A stretch of DNA of 64,000 bases from Rhizaria sp. SCN 62-66 (taxonomy: Eukaryota; Rhizaria, unplaced): the NCBI GenBank assembly GCA_001724265.1, contig MEDY01000033.1:62001-126000 (forward strand), in the 5' to 3' direction. Positions 1-9,740 of the stretch are shown here, piece after piece. How positions within the stretch are numbered: the first letter of the stretch is position 1; each line of letters starts with the position of its first letter. The position numbers and the translations under genes were made by a program. The notes below the pieces were generated by a model. The model ran no database searches. It saw only the letters and a program-made list of their open reading frames with translations, and was not told where the DNA came from.

Positions 1-2
1 TC

Positions 3-3000
3 ACGCTAACTGTCGTTAACGGGAGCGCAACCAATGACGATGTGAGACTCAACCCGGCGACGGTTGCGCGTGTGCGCCGTGCGAGCCAGGCCGCTGTGCT
101 CACGGATGCACTCTCGCAGACGCTGTCCCGGAGGCAGAGCACCGTCACCGTTGACGGTAGCAACAGCAACAGTGTGAGTGACGCTGCGGCTACGAGTGCT
201 GCCACGGTCGCGACGCCGGCTGCCTTCGCCGCTGTCAAGCGGAGTGTTGGCCCTACGAACAACACTCTCAGCAATGGCAGTGGACACAGCTTCAGCTCGA
301 GCGTGCTTCCCGCGGCCGCCGTCGCCGCCATGACTGCATACGGCGTCACCGTCCCCGTCCCACTTTTCTCCTCGTCCTCCACCTCGACCGTACAGCAGGC
401 CCGCGCCCAGTCGCAGGCGCAGCAGCAGGACTGCGCCAGCGCCAGCAGCAACGACCCCGTCGCGCTGTTGACTGCGATCCTGCACGCCGGCGACGGCGAC
501 GGCACGCTGCCCGGCGACGGCGGCGCCGCCACGGGCATTTACACTGGCCGGCGCTCGATCCACGTCGACGAGCTGCTGCTGCAGCGGCTGCACTTCCGCG
601 CCGCGCGTGCCACGGCGCGGCTGCAGCTCACGCATGAGCACGCGCAGCGTGAGCAGCAGCAGCAACAGCAGTACCGCACGCTTGCGGCAGCGGGCGGCGG
701 CGCGGGCGTGCCGCGCGGCGCCGCGGCTGCTGCGGCCGCGGCTGCCGCGGCGTCAGCCACGAGCGGGCGGCGCGGCAGTGCGGCGGGCGCGACCAAGCGC
801 GCTGCCGCGCTGCAAAAGGGTGCGAACTCTGCTGCGGGCGCTGCAAGTGCTGGTGGTGGTAAGTGGGGTTCTGGCTCTGGCGCTGGTGCGGATGCTGACG
901 GGGACGACAATGAGGAGGACGATGAGGAGGACGACGCCGACGGCGATGAGGACGGTGAGGACAATGCTGATGGTGACGACATCTGCAGCTACGGTGCCGA
1001 CGACGATGAGAATGACGAGGACGGCGGTGAGGACTCTGACAGCGATGAACTGTTTGACTGCGACAACGATGCGTTCTTGTCGTTCCTCTCTCAACCCCCC
1101 TTTGCGAACAATACCCCCAGCGTCAACACTACTGCTAAGAACGTCAACTTTAACGTCGGCGACAACTCTTGCTCGACTGTGCCTGAGCCCACGATGCCCA
1201 ACACCGTTGTGTTTTCCGTCGCCGGCTCCGGCACGGGTTCGCTGCCCCCCGCCGCTACCGCCGCGAGCGCCGCCGCCACCGGCACCATGCCGGCCGCGGG
1301 CGGGTTTGCCCGGCCGCACCACCTGTCTTTCGTGCGCTCCGTGCCGCTGCTGGAGGACGAGGAGGCCCGCGCGCTCGTGACGGAACAGTTCCTTGTCGGC
1401 ATCCAGCTCTTCGAGGCGCGCATGCTTGCCCTCTCCGACAGCGGTGTTAGCGCGAGCGGCAGCAAGGCGCTGGTGCTGGCCAATGCTTCTGCCGCTGCTG
1501 GCGGGAGCTCGGTTGCAGCGACTGTGAGCAGCGCAATTGCTGCTTACACTCCCTCTGCCACCAACAGCACAAATGGGAGCGCAAACGCAGGTAACAGTGG
1601 CGCCAACTCTGCCTCAGCTGCGACTGCGCTCAACAACGCACCAGCGACTGTGAATGTGACAGCTCTGCATGCGATGCTGCGCTCTCTTGTCCGCGACCTG
1701 GTTCAAACCGACCAAGGTGCCTACTTGGCTAAGCAGCTCATTGCCGCCTTTGCCGCAGCTCTTGCGCGCACAATGCTCGTGGCTCAGGCTACGGCAGTCT
1801 CGAACACCATCACGGCGCTTCAGCAGCAGCAACAGCAGCAGCAGTCGCAGCAGCAGCAAGCCTTGGTGAGCTTCGGCAGCATTTACTCTGCTGCTGCCTT
1901 TGCAGTCTCGACTCTCACCGCTCCTTCGTCTGCCATCAATCCTCTGTTGCTCCCCACTGCAAACACGGCCAATACCAGCAGCGCCGCCATGCACAGCAAC
2001 GGCGCCTCCGTTGTTTTACCGATGTACTCGAACCTCACGTTCCCCGCTGCGTCTGCTACTGCTGCCAACGCCGCCGCTGTCATCGCGCGCAGCGGCGGCA
2101 GCACTGCCGCAGGCGCGCGTGTCCAACAGCAGCAGCAGCAGCTGCGCCAACAGCAACAGCAGCCCCAGCTGCAGCTGCCCGCGCTGTCATTCACGTCCCA
2201 CCTGGCGAACATGCTCATGGCCGTCTCGACGCGGTCGCAGGGCACGCACATCTCCATCGGCCTGCCCGCGCAGCCGGGCGCGCCCGTGCCGCTGCTGCCG
2301 CCCGCCGCGCTGGCCCTGACCGCGGGCGCCGGCGGCGGGCACCGGCATTCGCGCAACGCGTCCTACGACTACAACACCGCGGGCGGCGGCGGCGGCGGTT
2401 TGATGGACCTGTTTCACCTGCGCGAGCACGTCGAGGTCATCGTCGCCGCGCGGCGCCGCGGTGTGGACCTCACCGTGACTTCGCAGAGCGCTGAGTCGGC
2501 CGCCGCGGAGGGCGCGGGCGGGCTCAGCGAAGCCGAGGCTGCGGCGGTGGCGGCCGGCGTCCACTCGTACCCGCCCGGGTTGTATCCCAACCCTAGTCTG
2601 GGCTCGCCGACGCTCTCCTCCGCGCCGAGCCTCGTCGCCGCGCACTCGCTACTGGGCCGTCCGCCGTCGCTCAACCTCAGTCACAAGCAGCCCAGCAACA
2701 GCGTGAACGGCGCGAACGCGACCGGCATCAGCTTCGAATACTCGGACGTACAACGCACCATTAGCGCTGACGGGAGCACGAACAACAGCAGTAACAACAC
2801 CATCACCGACGCACTCCAGGGCGACGACGAGGCCGGCGACACGATCGGCCAAGCCTACGCCGGCAGTTCGCTCTACAACGCCGGTTCGCGCGCTGGCTCG
2901 GTTCACAGCGGCAGCTCGCCGGCGGATGGCCGCGAGAGACCCGCGCTGATGCCGCTGCTGTCATTAGCCTCGGCCCCGGTCAAGGCGACGCGCTTCGGCG

Positions 3001-3992
3001 GCAGCGGCATCATCTACCGCGTGTCCCCCGCCTCCACCACGGCCAACACCGCCGCCAACGAGGGCGGCACGACGCTCACCGGGCCCAAGGCGGGCCCCGC
3101 GGCTGGCGCCGCCGCCGCGGGCCTGTCCCGCAGCGCCGCCGCCGGCGCGGGCTCCGGCCCCGTTTCTGCCCGCTCCGCCTCTGGCACGGGCGCGGGTGTG
3201 GGCGTCGCAGGCCCGCCCGTGGTGATGACCACGTCCGCGTCGCTGCTCGCGTCGCTGCTGTCGGACCCGCTGCTCAACACGCACCGCGCGCGCCACGGCG
3301 GCGCGGTCACAAGCAAGTATGCGGCCGCCAACGCCAGCGACAGCCTCACCGACGCCCTCGCGAGCGCGGGCGGCGCGGGCGCAGGCGTCGCTGCGGTCGG
3401 TGGTAGCGGCATGTCCAGCTCTGCGGCGTCGCGCAGCAACAGCGCCGTCGGCATCAGCAGGAGTCTCCTCTCCTCCGCGGGCTCCCGCGCACTGAACCCT
3501 TCCGCCGCAGGGGCCGCCGCGACGGGCGCGGGCGGCGCGGGTGTGCTGGTTGGCGGCGGCGCCGTCGCCGCAGCCTCAGCGGCCGCGTCGGCCCTCAGCA
3601 AGGCCGCGCTGAGCGCCTATCTCTCCACACTTGCGCCGGCCAGCGGTGCCGGCGCGGGCGGCGGCGGCGCGGCGGCGGGCGGTTTGGCCGCGCGCGGCGG
3701 CGCTGGCGGCGCGGGCGCGGGCTCCGCGTCGGGCGGCGTGACCGTGTGGGGCGAGGAGCTGGGTGCCAACAGTACCAGCAATCCGGTCAGCAGCGCGAGC
3801 AGCGGGCGCCGCAAGCAGCGGCTGCAGCTGTACGAGCTCGAGGACATCCCGCAGGACGTGGCCGGCGCGATGGGATCCGGCACGCAGCTGGGGCTCATGG
3901 GCCGCGACGGCAGCCGCCGTGGAGGCGGTGGCGCGGGCGGTGCCGGCGGGAAGCAGAGCGGAGGCTTCTACTTCAACGGATCATCATACTAA
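3..3992 (+). CDS. Large low-complexity protein, 5' end outside window
   Basis: The frame is open from the first bases of the window to TAA at 3990-3992, with no in-frame ATG near the edge, so the true start lies upstream. About 1329 residues are visible. I recognise no enzymatic domain. Visible features are Gln runs (near 650-670, 1817-1858 and 2131-2170), an acidic Asp/Glu stretch at about 890-1060, and long Ala/Gly/Ser tracts. Two more ordinary, probably helical segments lie at about 1320-1440 (rich in E, A, L and F) and 1660-1800. The product is probably a largely disordered regulatory or scaffold protein, which is inference from composition only. GTAAGT follows directly after the stop, but the window's donor consensus is GTACGT and nothing requires an intron there. 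The next gene is on the same strand about 310 bases away. Confidence 0.75.
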   Translation, partial: TLTVVNGSATNDDVRLNPATVARVRRASQAAVLTDALSQTLSRRQSTVTVDGSNSNSVSDAAATSAATVATPAAFAAVKRSVGPTNNTLSNGSGHSFSSSVLPAAAVAAMTAYGVTVPVPLFSSSSTSTVQQARAQSQAQQQDCASASSNDPVALLTAILHAGDGDGTLPGDGGAATGIYTGRRSIHVDELLLQRLHFRAARATARLQLTHEHAQREQQQQQQYRTLAAAGGGAGVPRGAAAAAAAAAAASATSGRRGSAAGATKRAAALQKGANSAAGAASAGGGKWGSGSGAGADADGDDNEEDDEEDDADGDEDGEDNADGDDICSYGADDDENDEDGGEDSDSDELFDCDNDAFLSFLSQPPFANNTPSVNTTAKNVNFNVGDNSCSTVPEPTMPNTVVFSVAGSGTGSLPPAATAASAAATGTMPAAGGFARPHHLSFVRSVPLLEDEEARALVTEQFLVGIQLFEARMLALSDSGVSASGSKALVLANASAAAGGSSVAATVSSAIAAYTPSATNSTNGSANAGNSGANSASAATALNNAPATVNVTALHAMLRSLVRDLVQTDQGAYLAKQLIAAFAAALARTMLVAQATAVSNTITALQQQQQQQQSQQQQALVSFGSIYSAAAFAVSTLTAPSSAINPLLLPTANTANTSSAAMHSNGASVVLPMYSNLTFPAASATAANAAAVIARSGGSTAAGARVQQQQQQLRQQQQQPQLQLPALSFTSHLANMLMAVSTRSQGTHISIGLPAQPGAPVPLLPPAALALTAGAGGGHRHSRNASYDYNTAGGGGGGLMDLFHLREHVEVIVAARRRGVDLTVTSQSAESAAAEGAGGLSEAEAAAVAAGVHSYPPGLYPNPSLGSPTLSSAPSLVAAHSLLGRPPSLNLSHKQPSNSVNGANATGISFEYSDVQRTISADGSTNNSSNNTITDALQGDDEAGDTIGQAYAGSSLYNAGSRAGSVHSGSSPADGRERPALMPLLSLASAPVKATRFGGSGIIYRVSPASTTANTAANEGGTTLTGPKAGPAAGAAAAGLSRSAAAGAGSGPVSARSASGTGAGVGVAGPPVVMTTSASLLASLLSDPLLNTHRARHGGAVTSKYAAANASDSLTDALASAGGAGAGVAAVGGSGMSSSAASRSNSAVGISRSLLSSAGSRALNPSAAGAAATGAGGAGVLVGGGAVAAASAAASALSKAALSAYLSTLAPASGAGAGGGGAAAGGLAARGGAGGAGAGSASGGVTVWGEELGANSTSNPVSSASSGRRKQRLQLYELEDIPQDVAGAMGSGTQLGLMGRDGSRRGGGGAGGAGGKQSGGFYFNGSSY

Positions 3993-4305
3993 GTAAGTAT
4001 AAACTCTTTTATCAAATTATTAACACATTATTAATAAATAGACACTTGATTTTATTCTATTCGCACACGTTTATATCGGTCTTCTACGTGAAGTGCGGGT
4101 GCGTAACCGATTTGTGGCTAACTGTGAGGCTGGCGTCATCGGATAGTCGACCTCCTTCAAACCTCAATTGCCATCACGAATACTCATGGAGTCTATCGTC
4201 AAGAGTTTATTTTGATGCACCACAGATAATAAATGATTGCAAAAGTTACTCACATTTATTTCCATACTTTCCATTGTTTCCCCTCGATCTGTATAGTGTG
4301 TGAAC
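3993..4305. other. Intergenic, 3' end of upstream gene and 5' region of next
   Basis: An AT-rich stretch with a possible AATAAA poly(A) signal near 4034-4039 for the upstream gene. Nothing else is recognised. Confidence 0.5.
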
Positions 4306-5864
4306 ATGCTCCCCTCCCACCACTTGCTGAGTGGTGGTGGCATGAGCGCTATCCGCGGTTTCCGCGGTGCGAGACTGACTACATTGTCTCTCTTGCTATG
4401 TCTTGTGTTTTGCGCGGTGCTGGCACCTACTGTGAGCGCGTTTAGTGACGGGTCCCGCTCTGGCATCGACGCCAAGATCGCTGCGCGCCTGAGCGACGAG
4501 CAGACCGACCTCACCCTCGCACAGATCTTCAAAGACCGTCTCGGCTCCGTACGTCTCGCGATAATAACAACAAAATCATGCATTCTTGATGCTATAACTT
4601 GTGGAATACATGATTACGTTACCTTTAATCTTCTTTGCCCTGTTTTTGGTTGCCTATAGAACACTGTTGGAAGTCTCGGCAAGAGCCACTACTGCACCTG
4701 CCCCAACGCCGTCGCAACATCCCCTCTGATCTGCCGCTCTATTGTATCTCAGTGCAAGTACGTTTTAATATAACAAGCTTTTCATGACTATATAGCTTCC
4801 AATTGTTTAAACCCCTCCGTACGCACATATTGTGGCCTCAGGAGTTCAATAGCTCACCCCACCACTTTTTATCTTCGTTATCTTGTCTCTTCTGCAGGAC
4901 GAGTTTCTGTGCGCCAATTTGCCTGTCCTCGATGGCCTGGCTGCCACGCATCTCAGTTGACTGCTCGCGCGCGCCCACGTGGTCGTGGTGCCCCGACTTC
5001 GCGAAGGAGATCGCCGCCGCCTCGACTGCCATCACCTCCCAGTTCCAGGCCCACACCTGTCTCTCCGACTCTCTGTGCGCCGACCCGAACGACCCGCTCG
5101 TGGCGGACTTCCTCGCCACCGCCAACGACAACTTCGACTCGGTGCTCAAGTCGTACGCCCTGAGCATGGGTATGGGTGGCAAGGGCGTCGCCAACGGCAA
5201 GAGCGCCGCGTCAGTCATCGCCAGCGCGCCGGCGCTGTTCGACTCGGCCTACGACGAGACTGCGGGGCACACCGAGAACGACGATGACGATAGTGACGGC
5301 AGCAATGACGACTTTGGCGACCTTGCGCCCTGGGCCAAGCTTGAGCGTTGGCAGCGCGCCAACCGCTTTCCCCAGAACAACAACAACAACAACGACAACA
5401 AGAAGGGTCCTGACTCGGCGGCAAACAACGGCGACGAGTTCGGCATGCCCACGCTGTCGCGCCTGCCCGTGCCGTCCTGTTCCGCGCGCTCGCCGGTCTT
5501 TGCCACGCAGGCGGGCCGCGACCTCATCTGCTCGGCCTGCTCCGACGTCGTCACCGTCTCGCTGGCGCAGGGCTCGTGCGAGCCGGCTGGCTCCGCCCCC
5601 GGCATCCTGGTCAACCCGGCGCGCGGCTCGCTGCAGGACCGCTGTCTCTTCGTGCGCGACGCGATGGCCGCGCGCGCGGGCGAGCTGCTGCGCGCGTTCA
5701 AGGCGAGCGTGTGCTCTTGTGCCGGCTGCTGCGGCGACGGCCAGTGCTGGTTCGAGAACCGCGACGCCGGGTGGGGCGAGAAGGCCGTGCGCACGGTCAT
5801 GGAGCGCGTGCGCGGGGCAGAGACCAAGGCGCGCGCCGCCGCGGCCGGCAGGGGACGCACGTGA
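4306..5864 (+). CDS. Secreted cysteine-rich protein of unknown function (3 exons)
   Basis: Exons are 4306-4548, 4660-4757 and 4898-5864, with TGA at 5862-5864; both introns start GTACGT. The predicted product is 435 aa. The N-terminus is a clear signal peptide: an Arg-containing start, then a hydrophobic core near residues 25-40, ending in an Ala-x-Ala-type site before FSDG. The mature part contains many cysteines, including a CxC pair just after the first intron, scattered Cys in the middle and CSCAGCCGDGQC near the C-terminus. This suggests a disulphide-rich extracellular or lumenal protein. An acidic run is followed by an Asn-rich run at about 5375-5405. I know no family that matches. The start choice rests on the signal peptide; the first Met gives MLPSHHLLSGGG, and a second Met 14 codons later would also keep the signal peptide. 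Confidence 0.7.
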
Positions 5865-6231
5865 GGCGTGGGTTAGATCCGACACGCTTTGCTCCAGTGT
5901 TAAGTGAGTGTGATGTTTTTTGTGAGGACGAGCGTTGGAGCTCAGGAAGGGCCAATAATATTGACCGCGAAGAGTCAGTTTATTTTTACATAGCTGTACG
6001 ATAGAAATAACAAACCGATTCATACACATCAGTGATTTGTTCTCCAATAGTGTCTCGAATACACGCAATATCAGTCTCATTGGGATACAGCGACTTTTGC
6101 AAGCTGTACAAAAAAAATTTTAAATAGTTGGATGTTTGTATTTTGTTCTTCGTTGTTTCAATATTGTTCAAATAATATTGTGCACATACTGTGGGTGTAA
6201 GGCGATGTATATCTTGCCCCCAATCCGTATC
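5865..6231. other. Convergent intergenic region
   Basis: AT-rich 3' flank shared by the secreted-protein gene (+) and the DTW gene (-). No gene, RNA or repeat is recognised. Confidence 0.5.
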
Positions 6232-8709
6232 TTACTGATCCTTCGCAGCAGCACTGGCATCCTCCGCTGTGTAAGAAGCACCAGCGGCCTTCTTGGCGAC
6301 CCTGCGGCCCCACTTGGCCTCCTTGCGGGCAGCCTTCTCCTCCTCGAGCGCCGCGTTAAGCCGCTGCAGCAGCTCGCCGCTCTTGCGCGAGACCTCGTCG
6401 GGTAGCAGCAGGTTCTTGCGGCCGCCGACATGCGCGTGAAAGGCCGCCACTACGCTGCGCAGCGTCGCCAGCAGCCCGTTGACCAGGCCCTGCGCGCTGT
6501 GCCGCGCCGCCGTCGCCGCAGCCATGCGCACGGACAGCAAAGCGGCCGTCTCGGAGGATAATGCACTTCCGCTGCCGTTGCAGTTGGCGGCGGACAGAGC
6601 GGAGAGAGCGGGGACGACGACGGTGCCGGCGGCCTTGGCGGCGAGGCACGCCTGCGTCTCGGCGTTGGTGTCGCCGCTTCCGCTATCGGTCTCAACAACG
6701 GCAGCGACCGTTTCGGAGACAGGCTCAATGACCGAGCTGGACTCGGCCTCCACCTCAGTCAGCGCCTCAACAGTCGCATCGGCAGCAGCGGCAGCAGCGG
6801 CAGTAGTCTCAGTGCCAGCGTCACTTGCCTTCTGGTTACTGTTTGCAGCCTTGCCCTTGCCCTTGCCCTTCCCCTTATCTTCACCGTCGCCCGCGTCGTC
6901 GGCGCCGTCGTCCGTGGCATCCGCCGCGGCCGCGTCCCCCGCGCCGTGGCTCTTGCCCAGCCCCCAAAGCTCCTCGACCATGACGGTGAAGGCGTGCAGC
7001 GTGCTCACCTTGCCCCGCACCGAGTCCACCTCGGCCGCCACCGCCGCGCTCGCCGGCGCCGCCGCCGCCCCGGTCGTCGCCGCCGCGTTGGTGCTGGCGC
7101 CCGAGGCCGTCAGAAGTGCGGCCATCGAGTCCTTCTGCTCGCCGTTGCCGTCGCGGCCGAGCTTGCGCAGCGAGCCCACGTCGCCGCGGAACGAGCGCGA
7201 GAGCTTCACCGTGGGCAGCAACAGCGGCCGCGGGGCCGCCGCGGCCACAGCGGCCGCAGACGAGGACGAAATCGGAGGGAACTTAAACTGGTAGCTCCTC
7301 GCAGCACTCTCGTCACTGTCACTCATCGCGGCGGCGGCGTCAGCGGGAGCAGGACAAGCGTTGCTGCCCTTGCTCGTGTCGACGTTGTTCGCGGCGACGT
7401 AGGCCTCGTGGGCCGCGCGCATGGCGTTATACTCGCCCAACGTGCTCACGGCCGCAAAGCCGCGCGACTGAACCTGCAGCTTGAGCCGGCGTAGCAGCGT
7501 GCGCGCGCCGCCCCACGTGCCGTCCAGGAGGATCACCGTCACCGGTGCCTCAGGGGATCCAACAGTTCCTGCGCCGCCGCCCTTGGCAGTGACATGTGCC
7601 AGCGGGGGCAGCGGCAGCCCGGCAGTCTCGGCGCCCCCCGCCTGCTCACTATGAACGAGCGAGCCGTCCTCGGCGACGCCGCTCACGGCGACCCGCTGCT
7701 GCTCGGGTACGCCCGCGGCGTCTGCCATCTGGGACAGGAACGCGCCCACGGTCACTGAGGCGGGGTCCGGGAAGAGCACCATAACTGAGCCCACGGGCGC
7801 GGCGAGCACGGCGTCGGTGAAGGCGTCCTCCTCCTCAGGCAGACCGACGACGACGCGCCGCGCGCCCGCACGCAGCAGCCACTTGCCGGTGTTGGAGTTG
7901 CGCTTGCCGGCGATCTCGCCCTTGCTGGTGACCACGAAGACCTGCGCAACGGCCGGCAGCAACGCAGACACGTCGGGCACGGACGGGCAGACGCAGATGG
8001 GCCGCGGCAGGTCGCAATCGGCGCAGAAGGCCGCGCGAGACGCCATCCGCAGCCGCATCTTGTCGGAGAACTTGGCCTGCGCCGTCAGGAGCATCTCACC
8101 CGCGATGGCGCGGACCGCGCGCTCCGACACTGGCACCGGTACATCAACAGCAGCCTCAGCCCCAGTAGCGGCGGACTCAGCGGCGGCGGACTCAGAGGCC
8201 GGGAGGAGGCCGAGGGCGCGGGCGGTAGCCGCGGGCAGCGCATGGGCCGGCAGCGTCGGCAGCGACGGCCGCGCGGGCGGCATCAGCGGTGGCTCCTCGC
8301 CATTAGCTGCAGCTCCAGTCACGGGGTAGAGGTAGGGCGCGGCGCGGGCGAGGGAGGAAAGGGGCATCAGCCGCCAGTCGTCGCCGCCATCCCTACTGCC
8401 ACTGCCACTGCTGCCGCTGCTGCCGTTCTCAGTGGGCGCGTCGCCGTTGTCCCGGTCGAGCTTCACCTTCGGGGGCTTGCCACCGCGCTTCTCGCGGCGG
8501 AAACCGCTGGTGTCGTCGCCCAGGGACGGCGCGGCGCCGGCGGCGGCGACGGTGATGGGGGCCAGCGCCACGTCAGCATCGTTACAGCTGCTGTTGTTGA
8601 TGTTGTTGTTGCTATCACTGGCAGCGGCAGTGATGTCGGAGGCAGGACGGTGGCGTTTGGGGTCGGCGGGGCCCAGGGACGGGGAACCAGTGTTTGTGTT
8701 AGATGACAT
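6232..8709 (-). CDS. DTW-domain protein, probable tRNA-uridine aminocarboxypropyltransferase
   Basis: A single exon with TAA at 6232-6234, giving 825 aa from the first real ATG (8709). The frame is open about 500 bases further upstream but has no ATG there. The DTW family transfers the 3-amino-3-carboxypropyl group of SAM to uridine in tRNA (acp3U; bacterial TapT, human DTWD1/DTWD2). Matching motifs are the Cys cluster CADCDLPRPICVC (about residues 229-241), NSNTGKWLL (about 272-279), the family-naming LLDGTW followed by AR (about 394-402), and VSTLHAF (about 568-574), equivalent to the STLEA motif. The domain is stretched: about 170 mostly low-complexity residues separate DGTW from the STL motif. 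The N-terminal 200 residues are Ser/Asn/Gly-rich, and the C-terminus after an acidic/Ala/Lys-rich linker is helical and basic. It lies divergent from the exopolyphosphatase gene. The family call is firm; tRNA substrate and position are inferred. Confidence 0.85.
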   Translation of the reverse strand: MSSNTNTGSPSLGPADPKRHRPASDITAAASDSNNNINNSSCNDADVALAPITVAAAGAAPSLGDDTSGFRREKRGGKPPKVKLDRDNGDAPTENGSSGSSGSGSRDGGDDWRLMPLSSLARAAPYLYPVTGAAANGEEPPLMPPARPSLPTLPAHALPAATARALGLLPASESAAAESAATGAEAAVDVPVPVSERAVRAIAGEMLLTAQAKFSDKMRLRMASRAAFCADCDLPRPICVCPSVPDVSALLPAVAQVFVVTSKGEIAGKRNSNTGKWLLRAGARRVVVGLPEEEDAFTDAVLAAPVGSVMVLFPDPASVTVGAFLSQMADAAGVPEQQRVAVSGVAEDGSLVHSEQAGGAETAGLPLPPLAHVTAKGGGAGTVGSPEAPVTVILLDGTWGGARTLLRRLKLQVQSRGFAAVSTLGEYNAMRAAHEAYVAANNVDTSKGSNACPAPADAAAAMSDSDESAARSYQFKFPPISSSSAAAVAAAAPRPLLLPTVKLSRSFRGDVGSLRKLGRDGNGEQKDSMAALLTASGASTNAAATTGAAAAPASAAVAAEVDSVRGKVSTLHAFTVMVEELWGLGKSHGAGDAAAADATDDGADDAGDGEDKGKGKGKGKAANSNQKASDAGTETTAAAAAAADATVEALTEVEAESSSVIEPVSETVAAVVETDSGSGDTNAETQACLAAKAAGTVVVPALSALSAANCNGSGSALSSETAALLSVRMAAATAARHSAQGLVNGLLATLRSVVAAFHAHVGGRKNLLLPDEVSRKSGELLQRLNAALEEEKAARKEAKWGRRVAKKAAGASYTAEDASAAAKDQ

Positions 8710-9740
8710 CTTAGACTGCGTAGCTTTTGACGGGTTAGTCTTGTTCTTCTTAGAAGATGATGCGGCGGCGCTGAAGTTGGCTGTCAGAAGAGATAAGTTG
8801 TTGTTGTTTCTAGGTAGCGAGGCAACGACAGGGACAGAAGGAAGCAACGCGGTAGAGCAAACAATGAAGCGACTAAGATAGCGAGGCGGCAACAACGCGT
8901 GTTGTGAGCTGACTGTCGACGAGATGACGTTGTGCTGCAAACGAGTGAGTCCAATGTGAGACGGCTGATGCGGTTGCTGTGCTTGTGTCGAGCGACGGGG
9001 CAAAGACAGCGTTGCTGAGACAGAGTGCGGCAACAACTGGCGGTGCTGTGGCTGTGACGACGCGCGCGCGAATGAGAGGCGCGACAGAAGTAGTGACAAC
9101 GACGACGACAACGACGACGACGCAGACGAGGACGACAGGGTACCGGGGTTTAGGTGCGTCCGCGGGTGGGGGTTGGCGACTATGTTCTCCAAAAGCGGAC
9201 GCAGGAGAAACACGGCTTTGTGGGTAAGCGGTGTGGTGATGAGGGGATGAACTGGGGTGGTTACTGTTGGCAGATGTAGGAGAGATAGTTATAGACGGGC
9301 ATGAGAGTGCGCAAGTGTTTTGGAAAGCGGGAAATGCGTAATGTACAAAGAGAACATCGTCAACTCATACAAGGATTAACTCGAATAGAAGAATCACACT
9401 TTTGTACGTAATTCTTAAATTATATTATCTGTTGAGCTCGCGGTATTTCGTTTTAGACTTCCAGCAAATCTGCCGAACCTCGGCAGCAAGAACAATTTGT
9501 GGCCCTGCAAGAGCCCATACCAAAACCATGCATATCTCCACGAAGAAAGATGTTATACCGATTCGGTGACACCATCCGAGACTTATGCTATAGACCAACA
9601 TTATCTATTTCTGACACTCACCAAGCCTTTGTTCGACATTCGTAATCGTGATAACTCTTTCATAGATCTCTTCGACTCACAGCTCCTGCACTTGCGAACG
9701 TTGCCCCCGCCTTGTCCGGACGCGCCCCGCACATCACCCA
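8710..9740. other. Divergent intergenic region (DTW gene / exopolyphosphatase gene)
   Basis: This holds the two 5' flanks. An ACG/ACA-type triplet run is visible at about 9095-9130. The minus-strand frame of the DTW gene stays open to about 9213 but without ATG, so I treat it as 5' UTR. No RNA gene is recognised. Confidence 0.45.

Noticed and set aside
3990-3998. GTAAGT right after the stop of the first gene as a splice donor
   Set aside because: None of the 17 introns placed uses GTAAGT and no following exon in frame is apparent.
8710-9213. N-terminal extension of the DTW protein
   Set aside because: The frame is open but contains no ATG; the first real Met is at 8709.
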